Source: Distichodus sexfasciatus (taxonomy: Eukaryota > Chordata > Actinopteri > Characiformes > Distichodontidae). From it: DNA of 64,000 bases. The stretch is from assembly GCA_032718565.1 (NCBI GenBank), contig JAVGVS010000560.1:151662-215661 (forward strand), read 5' to 3'. Position 1 is the stretch's first letter. Every line of letters begins with the position of its first letter. This document shows, one piece after another, positions 23,308-34,676 of this stretch. The translations under genes and the position numbers were made by a program. Under the pieces are notes generated by a model. It was given only the letters and a program-made list of their open reading frames with translations, was not told the DNA's origin and did not search any database.

Positions 23308-25251
23308 TACAAACCCAAAACAGAAAAAGTTGAGACAGTATGGAAAACACAAAAAAAAGAAAGTAGTGATTTTTTAAATTTACTTTGACTTGTATTTCAT
23401 TGCTGACAATATGAACACAAAATATTTATGTTTTGTCTGGTCAACTCTTCAGCTTCATTTGTAACATAATATCCTTCCTGTCATTCAGACCTGCAAATAC
23501 ATTCCAAAAAAAAGGTGCTAAGCAGGAGCAATTTAGGCTAGTACGAGGTAAATTGTTAAATAATGATGATTGAAACAGGTGATGTCAGCAGGTGATTGTA
23601 ATTATGACGGTACAAAAGCAGCATCCAAGAAAAGGTTCAGTCCTTTAGGAGCAAAGATGGGCCGAAGATCGCCAGTTTGCCAAACAAACACGCGGGAGAA
23701 AATTATTGAAATAAGCGAAAACAATTTTCCTCAAAGAAAGATAACAAGAGATTTGATTAATTTCAACAGTGCATAACATAATTAAAGATTCAAGGAATCT
23801 GAGAATGCACTTGTGATGGCACCATAAATGCTAGAAAAGGCTATAGAGATTTTGGAGCACAATATGCTGCCTTCAAGAAGACATCTTTTCCAGGACGCCC
23901 ATGCATTTCTCAACAAGACACGCAAACCACATTCTGCACACACATACTGTCCTGCTGGTGGAGGAAGAGGGTGGGATTTGACTGCCTGCCTGCAGTCCCG
24001 TGACTCTGTCTCCATTAGAGAATATGTGACGATTTTGAAGCAAAGCATAACGAAGACTCTGCATTGCTGCTCAACTTGAAGACTTGTTTGCAGAAAAGAA
24101 TGGAGTCAGGGCCTGGAGCAACTGAAACATCTCTTATCACTTGCGCTTCAGTCCCTAAACGCTTTGTTAAAGGAATGGCAACATTACAAAGTGGTAAATG
24201 CCAGGGTGAAGACCAAATACCACGCTACTGTACTGTCGATTTTTTGGGTATTGTATTTATGATAGTTATGTAATTTGCATCGAGTACGCAAATTACACAC
24301 TGAAAACTACTGCTATTTATAAAATCAAAAGTCGCTAATGATATTTCAATAATTCTGAATTAATATTCAAACCTCATCTGATCTTTTGGTATACGTAATC
24401 GCATCGCCAATTAATTCATGGCGCTACAAAGAATAACCCTGGCTTGCAGCATCAGGCACAGGTGTCTGGAGGTACTACACAGTGAGTACAAACCATTTAT
24501 AGACTGAAGATTTGGAGACAAAGAAGCCAAAATGGGAGACAGAAGACAACACTGCCAAACATGAAAATGATGGAGCAGGCAACATTGGAGGACTTGTGCG
24601 CCCGCTGCCTGTTGTTCGAAAGGTATTGGGGAAAAACTTTAAAACTGTTTTTATGCATGTTCAAAAAACATTTTGTCATTGTTTTAACAAAACGTACCCT
24701 ACTTATGCTCCATACATTTATTTACACAAAACAATTGCCTTTTCTGCACTCTTGCTCATAAGGAGAAATGTGCTTGGAACGAGATATTTTATATACTGTT
24801 AACCAATCGACGCTCTGTTATTGACGACATAATAATAAAACATCCATCGACATTAAAAAGTACTCAATAATTTCCGAGAAGTTTTTGAGAAGAGTACTTT
24901 TTGTACTTTACTCAAGTATTTTTTTTAACACCAGTACTTTTAATTTCTGCAATTGAATACATTTTAACCAATGTACTAGTATTTTGGTACTTGAGTACAA
25001 ATTTTCAGTAATTTTTCCACCTCTGGTAAATGCTAATTGTTCCAACTTTTTGAAATGTGTTGCAAGAACCAAAATTGAATACGTATTATTTTGAAAAAAA
25101 AACCAATAAAATTCATGAGGAACACATTTAAATAATGTGCTGTTGTATTATTTTCAATGTAATACAGGTCAAAGATAATTTAACAAAGTACTGTTTCAGT
25201 TTGATTTAATTCTAACATACTCATCCCAACTTTTTCTGATTTGGGGTTGTA
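23308..25251 (+). mobile_element. Tc1/mariner-type remnant with nested insertion
   Basis: The ends form imperfect inverted repeats: 'tacaaacccaaaacagaaaa' on the left and the complement of 'tctgatttggggttgta' on the right, with terminal TA as expected for this superfamily. Inside, the plus strand keeps two transposase traces. One is the N-terminal region near 23658-23800 (MGRRSPVCQTNTREKII, then ISENNFPQRKI). The other is a C-terminal part near 23828-24060 (EILEHNMLPSRRHLFQ, then ACLQSRDSV where relatives have a CSPDLSPIE-type motif). The middle of the transposase is deleted and frames are broken. A separate element (24202-25025) is inserted in its 3' half. Confidence 0.75.
24202..25025 (+). 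mobile_element. hAT-like non-autonomous element, copy 1
   Basis: The element begins 'cagggtgaag' and ends 'ccacctctg'. It is flanked by perfect 8-bp target-site duplications GTAAATGC (24194-24201 and 25026-25033), the hallmark of hAT insertion. It is homologous over its length to the element at 56846-57751. Shared blocks include 'aaaatcaaaagtcgctaatg', 'ggcacaggtgtctggagg' and 'gactgaagatttggagacaa'. Confidence 0.85.
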
Positions 25252-27015
25252 TAAATTGGCCTGTCTATCCCTTAACCATCCATCTCTATATGTGGATATC
25301 TGTACACATTGTCCACATTGTATATTGTACAGTTATCAACTATATTGGTTGTATACTATATAAATATATTTGTTCAGGTATATTCTGTCTTTTGCACAAC
25401 ATAAAAGGAGAAGTCTCTATGCAAAGCACCTTTATTTCCATGATAATTCGACCACTGCCCTAGTGGATATCATCAACTATTACAGCCAAACTGCATTTCA
25501 GGTTTCCTGCCGTGAGAAAGCACACTGACCTTGTTGTCTCTCTGAATCCTGTCACACCGGGCATGTCTCAAACTCAGCACGAAACCAACTGCATGACAGA
25601 TTCATACCCAGCCTGTCAGTGATACTCCCCACCGCAAGTCATTTCGCTAGACAATCTCAATTCCATTTTCTTGAATGACAGCTGTAGGTTCCAACTCTCG
25701 TTACACTTCAGATCTTATTTAGCATAATCAGATGCCAGATTTCAATTTCAAAACAGTCACTTTGAAACAGCCATCTAAACTGTCTTTCTCTCCATTTGTG
25801 AGCCATCCCTAGGTGTCACTAGGAGCTGGACATAGAATTCAACTTCAAAAATGGTTATGCATTAGAAAAATACTGAAAAGCTAGAAAAGTAACTAAGCCT
25901 TATTAATTTTTTTATGCATCTTTTACAGAACCTGCTACTTGTTAAAATAAAACTAGCAAACAGATGACAAAGTGGATGTATAGACCAACATTAAGACATG
26001 CAAATATGAAAATCAGCAATTGCAAGGAAAAGTAACTCAACAGTAACCCAAAGTAGATAAAAAGTTAATCACCGAAGCTATTTATCTTATCGTTGACTAG
26101 ATAATGCTAACAGGGTTCATTTGTGTGTGTGTGTGTGTGTGTGTATGTGTGTGACCAGCATCTTATCACAGAAACCTCAGAGTTAGCTGTGGGGAAACAG
26201 ATACTTTCCACTATTAAGTTGTAATGAGACAAAGTGGACATGTGTTACAATGACATTAAGACAATTTATTAAGACTTTGCACAACCTAAATGCTTTTAGC
26301 AGAAAAAAGGAGGAACATTTAGGAAAATGGCACAAAAACCATCAGGTGTGACTTGTGCTTAACGACTATTAACCCGGCGACGGCGGCCCGTGGCGCTTTT
26401 CCTTGTGCAAAAAATGATAAGGGGTTAGAGGTCTTCGTTGTACTTCCTGTAATGGTTTTGTCAATTAAACTTTGATTGCATTTTAGTTTCAATATATCAG
26501 GAAACAATTAAAGTACAACAATCAAATACAAGTAATATTGTTCAGTAAAGTTCTCTTAAATGTTTTTATATTTATATTTTAAAATGTGTAAATGTATGGT
26601 AGCAATTGCAGTACTTGTAGTATTTGCAAAAGCTATATAGTATAAAATAATGTCTAACACCACATTTTGTCAGCTCATTTCATAATCGACTTTTTATAAA
26701 ATGTAAATTTAACTTCCTTATACATTTTTATCAATACATTTACAGCATTATATACAGTATATTGCACTGTAAGTGTACTGATTTCCAGTGTATTTCCAAG
26801 ACTGAGCACCAAAAAGTAAAACTACATACATAATCACATCTTCAAAACAGTTTTAACATTTAGCTAAAACAACACAAAAAATCATGTTCACATGTTGTAC
26901 CCAAAGGTCATCATGTGTTGCACTGATCCTAGTAAACTGAACTTTAGTGTTCAATGTTTATATGCTGTATTTTCTGTTTATATCCATTCCTTTTCATTAT
27001 AAATCTTCTCTAGCC
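25252..27015. other. Non-genic AT-rich stretch
   Basis: No exon is supported. A (GT)n tract lies at 26121-26152. This region is downstream of the HSD11B1L pseudogene, and I see no further exon of that gene in it. Confidence 0.45.
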
Positions 27016-28600
27016 TCAGTGATGCCTGTAGTTTAAGGTTGGTAGTTGGAAAGAGTTATGGATTGCCAGGTCTCTGAAGCTAAGGGGAACCAGTTCGAAA
27101 AGGATGGAGTAGAAGGCTTACCTAGGGTAGAGAAAGCTCATTTCCTGACGAGGCTTCCAGCCTTGATGATGTTCCATGCAGCCTCATGTGCAGGATAAGG
27201 TGCTACATCGATGTAGCCCCTGGGATTACAAATTAAAACAAACAAAATTATTTTCTATTTAATGACCAGTGGTGGACTAAGTGCACGACTCCAATACTTA
27301 AGTGCAGATAGTTCTGTTAAACTATAACTTCTATAACTTGACTTTAGACTTCAAGTAAAGAGAAAGGAAGTCAGAGTTTAACTTGAGTACTGGAGTGCTT
27401 GCTTTTAAAAAATACGTATATATTTATTTTTATAAGCACATATTTTAAATGTCTTTGTATTGTGTTTATTTTAGTCAAAGAGCATTTTAAAAACCCAATG
27501 ATTCTGACAACCTGCTGATGCAGTTCATCTCTGATAAACACAGCAAACATTAAACCCCAAATTAAGGCTTAATTGGTGGGGAGTCTTTATCTTGATCTTC
27601 TGCAGAAGTCGCTGTCTTTAAAACAGTATTTTTTTAAAGACAGCTTGCACTTTAAAAACGATTTTAAAAGTAACCAACATGAAGCACTTTTTACAACAGC
27701 GATGTGGGCTCCACCAGTGGTATGGTAGCCTGAGGGCTGCCAGCTGAGAAAAATTGGACTCAATTTATTTCTTTCTCCTCCCATAGCTGGAGTCAGTGCT
27801 GTCGACAGGGGCCCAGGATGCAAATGCTTAATGGACACATTGTTTTTCACACAACTCATGCTGTAGACCTCCCAAAGAATCAGTATTCAGAGTTTAAATT
27901 GCAGCACAAGACGGCATGTAATGGCAAACATTTTTTCCTGGAGGAGGACAAAAAGTATCTCTAATATAACCTTGTACTGAGGTAAAAAGGTTCAACTTAA
28001 GATGGAGTTTCTTGCAAGTTTTACACTACCAAGAATTGGAGGAGACAAACACAATGGAACCCTTACTCTTCTCAAGAGCTGGTAAAGCCTTGACTGTCAT
28101 GTGAACATAACTGTGGAAGTTCACCTTCATGAGTAAATGAGAGAGTAGGCAACGATACTTAATACAACACTTTCTGTGACCGTCCACAACCACAATCCTT
28201 TTAGCTGCCACACTTAACTGTCATACCTGCATTAGATAACGAGTGTGATCCACATCTTGGTCCCACATCTGATACGGACTGGGTCCAATATGTATGAGCA
28301 CTCACGTAGTCCAGCTCCTTCGTTGTTGTTATTACTTACCACTGTCCGCATCAGAGGATTAGCTATGTCGCGTCAAATGTATAACGCTTTCTGGGCTCTC
28401 AACTCTAAACACTTCTTCACAACCTAGAAAAGATCAGAGAATCTTTAAACAGTCTTAACAATGGAAGATTCTGAATGTACTGACTGTGCTGGCGAAGAAT
28501 GATTTGTTGTATAATTACTCAGAAAGAGAAATGTTTCTAGATAATTCTACAGGATTTCTAGATGATATCCATAATTTCTAATAATGTCCAATCCAGTTGC

Positions 28601-28731
28601 CTCTTTCAGGACATTTTCTCTTCTTGCTGTGATAACAATTTGAGCACCCAACCGGGCATAGTGGTAGGCCATTTGCTCCCCAATACCAGTGCTTGCACCA
28701 GTGACCAGCACCCTGGCACCCTCTAGAGATT
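28601..28731 (-). other. HSD11B1L exon 2 with GC splice donor
   Basis: The acceptor is a standard pyrimidine-rich ...ccag. The exon must end after AAAGAG to stay in phase with exon 3 (exons 1 and 2 together are 219 bases, 73 codons). The following intron then begins GCAACT rather than GT. This is either a natural GC-AG intron or a mutated donor in the decaying gene. Confidence 0.6.
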
Positions 28732-28988
28732 CTGGAAAAACAGAAAGGTTATATTTCAGAATGTACTAGAATCCGTGCATTCCTCATGTAAGAGAGAAAG
28801 AATCATCATAATAATGAAAATTAATAATTGACAAATAGTAGCAATGTTATAACAGCAGCATCAGTGTCATCAATGTCAGAGCAACTCACAGAGCAGATTA
28901 CGCTTCTTTTGTCGCATTACATATACACTATGCAGTATTTTATAATAGTAAGTGTGGATTAAGTTTGTACAGACCTGCATGACAACAT

Positions 28989-29150
28989 AATTTACATTTA
29001 TAGCAGTTCATAGGCGCTAGTATCTAGAGCAACTAACATTTCCTGGCCACAGGGACAGTCTCCCTGGAACATCTTGGTGTTAAAGGCTTTGCTCAGGGTT
29101 TCCACTTTGGACTTTATCTCACCACCTTGTCTTGATTCGACAGCCATAGC
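28989..29150 (-). mobile_element. SINE fragment in HSD11B1L intron 1
   Basis: On the minus strand it carries the 'aaccctgagcaaagc' and 'gttgctctagatactag' blocks and ends in 'ctataaatgtaaat', matching the 3' half of the SINE at 23.1 kb. Confidence 0.5.
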
Positions 29151-30517
29151 AATGTTTTTACATGATCATATAGCAGCTCTAAATAAATTTGTACTTTACC
29201 TTTAATAGTCGTATAACCAAATTATATTAAAATTTAAAAAGACAATGACCTACACACATTATGATGATGGCTAATTTTAACGTTTTGATTTAGTGTTTTG
29301 CTTTTTCATCAATTGTGAAATTATTATTTACTAGGTGTCTCGTTTTAAATGGTTCTTATGGGTAACATGTGCTTGTGATTTTCTGAAACTACCATGAACT
29401 CGTCACCCACACTATCAATATTTTATTGTTTATGCCCTGCCTTGTATATTTTCTTATAATCCAGAATCGAAAAATCACTGTAAGAATCGGAACTCTAAGA
29501 AGGAGAATCAGACTCGGTTCGGAAACTCAGAATCAGTTTTAGATTCGCTTGGTCCGCCCACTTTAACGTCTAAACCGTGGATTGGTGCACAAAGATGGCC
29601 TTGTTGGTCAGGTTGAAAATATTTGAACTTTTACCGAATTTTCTTCTTCAGATATGGATCCGACATTCGCATGAGGTACGTTTAAACGATTGGTCGCGTT
29701 CACAGAAATTAGCCTGGGGCAGATATTAATGCATTAGAAGCTGACGGTCCAGACACACCAGATATGTTTGAAAATGAATGAAAACAGATGCATGTACTAG
29801 ATTTTCCGGAAAACAAGCATTTATTTGTATGGCTCCTCGGGACCTCTTGTCTAAAAGATAATGTTGGATTCAGAACTAATTTTAACAGCAATTATCCAAG
29901 CTATATTACACATTTATAGACAATGAATAAAACAATTCATGGACTAACATGTGACACTATAAGATGTAAGAGTGCTGAAGCTGACAAATAAAGACAGAGT
30001 CTGTTATTGTTTTAGTTCGATAATTAAACTTTTCTAATATTTTCAGGTGTGCAAGAGCTTGACAAAACCATTTGAAACAATCTCCCATACTGGCTACAAA
30101 CGCCACCTTTGCTCTTTTTAAGCTTGCCGCTGTTAGGTAACACCAAAACAGGCCACATGAATAAACGCAGCAAAGAGCCGAAGTCGGAAAACCGAACTCA
30201 CCTTCTTTAAAAGACGGACCGCTCCATTGAAACGCGATGAATGCGGCGGTCAAACTCCCCAACAAAAATACTTTCACGGGAAACTTCATTGGAAGATAAA
30301 ATTTAGGGACAGTAATGCGACTGCTTGGTTCGGTTTAGCTACTTATTCTCTTTGCAGCAGTAAAACTCAGTCAATTTTTTAGAAGCTCATGGCTTCTTTG
30401 CGCAAACGAAGTGAGGAAAGTGAAAACAGGTGAGTCATGCCTCTGTGTGTTGTCTCTTGCCTTGGCTCACTGCTGCAGGTTACAAGGCTTTCGCAAACAA
30501 AATTAAACCTAAGACGC

Positions 30518-30885
30518 GAGCCCCGTAGTAGAAAAAAATATTTAAAAAGTGGCAGAAAAATTCAGGCTACATGGTAGTCGCGTAGCAGAAAAATATTGAG
30601 GAAAAGCAGAAAAATCGCCGACGTGGTAAAAATACTATGGAGATGCAGAGAAAAAATCAGGCGAGATGGTGGTGGTGGCAGACGATGGCGAAAAATCAAA
30701 CTTATAGAAAAAGGCCGTCAAAAAAGGTCAGGTATCAAAGCGTCATGTGACAACCAAGCGCGCTGACCTTAAACCTGGCGGATGTATTGCACGATGGACG
30801 CGCCCAGCAGCTGCAACTGTAATGTAAGTAGACTCTTATAACAGTACTTTGCGCGTTGATAATGCATTTCTGTAATATTTAGAAG
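30518..30885 (+). repeat. Left inverted repeat of the 4.16-kb element
   Basis: Pairs with 34270-34676. It is built of subrepeats of the type 'gtggtagaaaaa.attcagg', followed by a more conserved inner part ending near 'aatatttagaagtttgcg'. Confidence 0.8.
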
Positions 30886-31180
30886 TTTGCGTAATTTTTT
30901 GCATGTCGCATTCTACTCAGCATAGCAACCACATAGCGCAAATATCGCCAGGAACCGTAACGAGCTTATAGCAACCTAAAGCCTCCCGAACAATATGAAG
31001 TCTCGTTACCCAATTCACCGCAGGGCTTAGCTGTTAGATACTTTAGTTAGCTTGCTCAGACCTTTTGAACATACTCGCAGCGATGACAAGATCAATACTA
31101 ATTCTGGTCGCTAGTAAGCCTAAAACACAAAATATGATGATCGCTCTCAAAAACTATGCAGCTTAAATGCCAACAAAAGC

Positions 31181-31974
31181 AACCGCACTTATCAGATTGG
31201 CTTATTTGAAGAAAAGGGAGGACTCATTATTCCAGTCAGAGTAAAAAAAGGAGGTGGCATTAGGCAGCTAAAGGCGTCAAGAGATGCTACTGTGGATGAG
31301 CTGATTGCATTAATATGTAGTTGAGATACTATACAAGAAATATTGAACTGCTACTGTGCAAAGGGAATACTGCTGCATATCTTTAAGTGCGAATCAAATA
31401 ATATGCACTTGTTCATAGAGCAGTACTTTTTAAAGTGAACGGCGCACAAAACTACTTTGGAATTCATTATTCAAATTTCTGTCGGTAACAGTGCGATTAA
31501 TCATGATTAAACATTTCAATTGCTGCCCAGCACTAAAGAAAAGTACTAAACAGCAAATGATTTTGGCATTGTTCATAAAAAAACAAAAACATGAATGAGC
31601 TGGGTATATTATTCGCTGGTCCGAAGCATGTTGCTGATAATACTTGCCTTTTCCATAGAGCAGAAAATAGATTGGATTAAATTGAAACCTTACACTGAAG
31701 TCTTTGAATGCATTATTGCAATCAGTGTTGATGTTTTTCCATTAATAAAACTGTGTGTCCTGTTAAATGTCAGAGGTTATGGGAACATGTAATGGAGAAT
31801 TTGTGTACTCAAGCAAACTAATATGCTATAATTTGGCGATTCACAGGTGCTGACCCTGTAAAGCACAGTCCATCCATGTCCACTCTCTCACTGAGCCAAA
31901 GAGCAATCTTAATGCAGAAGTCCCCAGTCCCACATGTGTTAGAGGTGCCCAACAACTGCGGATCGTGCACTTGA
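31181..31974 (+). CDS. Two-exon coding trace inside the TIR element
   Basis: I do not recognise this gene with confidence. A 47-codon frame at 31181-31322 reads like real protein (TYQIGLFEEKGGLIIPV, then KKGGGIRQLKASRDATVDEL). It can splice, in phase, from a possible donor after 'gcattaatat' to an acceptor 'gattcacag' at 31846. It then continues as a second exon (31847-31974: DPVKHSPSMSTLSLSQRA, then PVPHVLEVPNNCGSC) and ends at TGA. The KKGGGxR segment reminds me of multi-copy hypothetical teleost proteins that precede a HECT-like region, but that is from memory and unverified. It has no start codon here, so it is at best a partial captured gene. A further acidic frame (34080-34164, GEDDQDSYPEISSNTPSLE) may belong to it. 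Confidence 0.35.
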
Positions 31975-33365
31975 GCTTGCTATGGTTGAAGATTTTCATT
32001 ATGTACTTGATGCAAAACATAGTATTTTAAATTTCCATTCATTTTTATTTGTGCTTTTTAGAATTTATATTCTATAACGCAGGCGTGTTCATGTATGTTG
32101 CTTACTTTCTCTCTAGTTTTTAACACCCAGTGGCCATTGCTGACTACATGCTCATTTTGGAGAGGCTAAAAAGTCAAATTATTGACTACTTTGGACACTT
32201 GGCTAATTTTCTACTTAGGTTGACAGTAGTAACTGTTAAACTGTTGTCAAATTTTGGAATGTTTTTCTTTTTCTTCTGAATTCACTGTTATGATTGTGAC
32301 CAGGCTTTTATCAGTTCACAGTGAACATGTATGCTTTTCTATTATTCTGTTTTCTATGCATTACCCTGTTATTACATGTCAGCAGCACTTTAAATGTTTC
32401 CTACAGCACTTTAAATGTTTTACAGTTCCTGCATAAATATTTTTTAGATTTGTCCACAATCGCTCTAGTAGCATCAAGTTGTCATGTTGAAGGTGGTGTA
32501 ATTAGTTGTCACTAATTTTTGTTTTTGAATGCCATATTCAGTATGAGGAATATCAGTAAGTTCAAGAGACAAAGACGTTAAATGTATGTAGGTTATGATT
32601 TTATGACACATCTTGCGTAACTGTAATTCTGAAACACTTCTACTGCATTTCATTTTTAATGTTTCTTTTATAAGTAATAACTGGTTATGTGTCTATCTCC
32701 AACAGTTCATTGTATTCATTTTCACAGATTTATGGACAATAAAAGAATACCACTGAATGATATTCAGGACCAATATATTCCATTTTTAAAAGTGTTGTCA
32801 TATTGCACTGTTAAACTATTATATAGTTAAATATATTGCGTTTCCCATACATTTATGATAAGCTTCCTCTAACATACCATCAAATGTAAGTCTTAATAAA
32901 GTTAGTATATACTGGATTCTAGACAGTAGTTCAAAATATATTAGAAGTATAGATTTTAAGGCATTCCTGTACAACAAATAATTATTAACGTGTTTTATTT
33001 CTATCAGATTACCAATTACTAGTTGAAAATGAATTGCTATTAGTGTCTTAAATCATACTGCTAAAAAGGAAAATGTACACAGAAACAATATGTTTACACA
33101 GAAGATTAGATATGGGTTAAGATAAAAACAATCATGTTGATGTAAAGCGATGCAGTAATTGTTCATTCTCAGAACAAAGGTACTCTGACAAAGATCGGCT
33201 AATACAGTAGAAATGACATTAATGAATAGATGAATATTTTTTGCACTAGGCACATCTCACACAGTCTTTTTATCGCTCAATAAGCTTACAAGAACTGATA
33301 ATTTCTTCGCAGATACAGGTGATGAGGTCAATTGGCCTTATGGGCATCCTGGAGGAACATCAAGA

Positions 33366-33613
33366 CTATTTTTCTGCCATGACAGAGGTGCACAGTAGAA
33401 TATGAACATCACAAGCAATGTCAATGTCAGACAGTAAAATATTTTCACAGTAGTTGACTTCTTTCCCTGGAATCTGGCACAATAGTCCTGTGTGGGTTGT
33501 ATAATTCTGGCACCAAATGATGACATCGGGAAGGCCCGGTGGGGACATATGATGGTTTCCTGAGGGCCGGCTGAAGGTGATCACCATGAACTTAGTAGCG
33601 CCCAATTCATCCT
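33366..33613 (-). CDS. Exon-like frame inside the TIR element
   Basis: Unrecognised. On the minus strand an acceptor-like 'ctgtcctcag' is followed by a frame reading DELGATKFMVITFSRPSG, then HHMSPPGLPDVIIWCQNY and LLCQIPGKEVN, ending at a stop near 33366. An overlapping frame (down to 33338) contains a hydrophobic run IFYCLTLTLLVMFIFYC. Amino-acid composition looks protein-like over the first 50 residues, but no domain can be named. It runs opposite to the other traces in this element, so it may be an unrelated captured exon. Confidence 0.25.
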
Positions 33614-34269
33614 GAGGACAGAAACAATGAACTACAAGTAATGAAAAGTAAAATTAAAAGTTAATAAAAGACAACAAAACAAAAATATGTGTCATTGAAC
33701 TCTGTTACATAGCTTTTTTTTTTTTAACATTTATTATTTTTTCAATTTGCTCTTTGCATTTTATGCTATAAATTACGGAAATTTATTTATTGTTTTAACA
33801 GGGTTTAACACAAAGTTTTAAATAGTCCTAAAATGTTTCAAAAATTGTGATGGCATAATTTATTTTAGGCCACACACAAATAAGGACGTAAGCCCTATTA
33901 AAACTAATAATATATATTTGTTGATATTTGTTGTCTGTTTTGACTATAGGTCTGATTTACAATTTTATTAATGGAAATCTGCATACATATAATTTAAATA
34001 AAGTTATTATTTTAAGATGGTCAGTCATGTATTTTTTTAACATCCATCATGGCAGTTAATGAAATTCACATACTTGTATGAGACCCAGAAGGAGAAGATG
34101 ATCAGGATTCTTATCCAGAAATTTCATCAAACACACCATCTTTGGAGGTTATGCAGATGTCTTAAATAAACTCCACACACTCTTTTGCGAGAACTCCCCA
34201 CCAGCTTTCACCTTGATTGTTCGTGTTGGCCATAGATGAAGCTCTTTTCACCACTGCAAAATTACGTAT

Positions 34270-34676
34270 ACCGCAAACTTCTAAATATTACAGAAAATGC
34301 ATTATCAACATAAGTACTGTATATCTACTACGTTACAGTTGCATCTGCTGGAACGTCCCTGTGCCAGCATCCGCCAGGTTTAAGGTCGGTGGCGCTTGAT
34401 TGTCAAGACCTTTTTTGGTCACATGACCTTTTTTTGACTCGACCTTTTTTCAAAACAAGTTTGATTTTTTTTTCTACCGCGTCCAATCTTTTTTCACCAT
34501 GTCGCCTGATTTTTGTCTGACCATAACACATAATTCTTTACCACGCTCGCTGATTTTTTTCTACCACTTTTTCACCTAAATATTTTCTCTACTACATGAC
34601 TACCATGTAGCCTGAATTTTTTTCTACCACTTTTTCACCTGAATATTTTTTCTACTACATGACCCCTACGGGGCTC
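34270..34676 (-). repeat. Right inverted repeat of the 4.16-kb element
   Basis: Inverted partner of 30518-30885. The outermost 11 bases match exactly ('ctacggggctc'), and the innermost 30-40 bases are the best-preserved internal part. Confidence 0.8.

Larger units (their letters stand above)
27016..30289 (-). pseudogene. hsd11b1l: HSD11B1L pseudogene (short-chain dehydrogenase)
   Basis: Degenerate minus-strand gene for an 11-beta-hydroxysteroid dehydrogenase 1-like reductase, an NAD(P)-dependent short-chain dehydrogenase with an N-terminal hydrophobic anchor. Recognisable exons: 1, 30202-30289 (anchor MKFPVKVFLLGSL); 2, 28601-28731 (cofactor motif LVTGASTGIG, then MAYHYARLGAQ); 3, 28227-28423; 4, about 28030-28124 (KALPALEKSKGSIVFVSS); 5, about 27775-27937; 6, 27016-27219 (PAHEAAWNIIKAGSL). 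Exons 1 and 2 are intact and join in phase. Exon 3 has an in-frame TGA at 28373-28375 and a one-base shift before the HIGPSPYQMWDQD segment. Exon 4 appears shifted near its end. Exon 5 has several indels, and its expected catalytic Tyr reads as Ser in my best alignment. Exon 6 has a frameshift after AGSL and an in-frame TAA. Lesions in four exons argue for true loss, though assembly errors could explain some. It lies divergent to MICOS13, as in human. Confidence 0.85.
30518..34676. mobile_element. 4.16-kb element with long inverted repeats
   Basis: The outer ends are exact inverted copies of 'gagccccgtag'. The similarity continues inward for about 370-410 bases on each side, with diverged but clearly alignable sequence. 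A shared inner segment covers 'cgcaaacttctaaatatta' (right arm) and 'gaccttaaacctggcggatg' (left arm). The interior, about 3.4 kb, is AT-rich and holds short exon-like coding traces on both strands but no transposase that I recognise. I see no clear target-site duplication. It is best described as a DNA transposon of unknown superfamily, possibly non-autonomous with captured exons. It inserted about 230 bp upstream of the HSD11B1L start codon. Confidence 0.75.
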
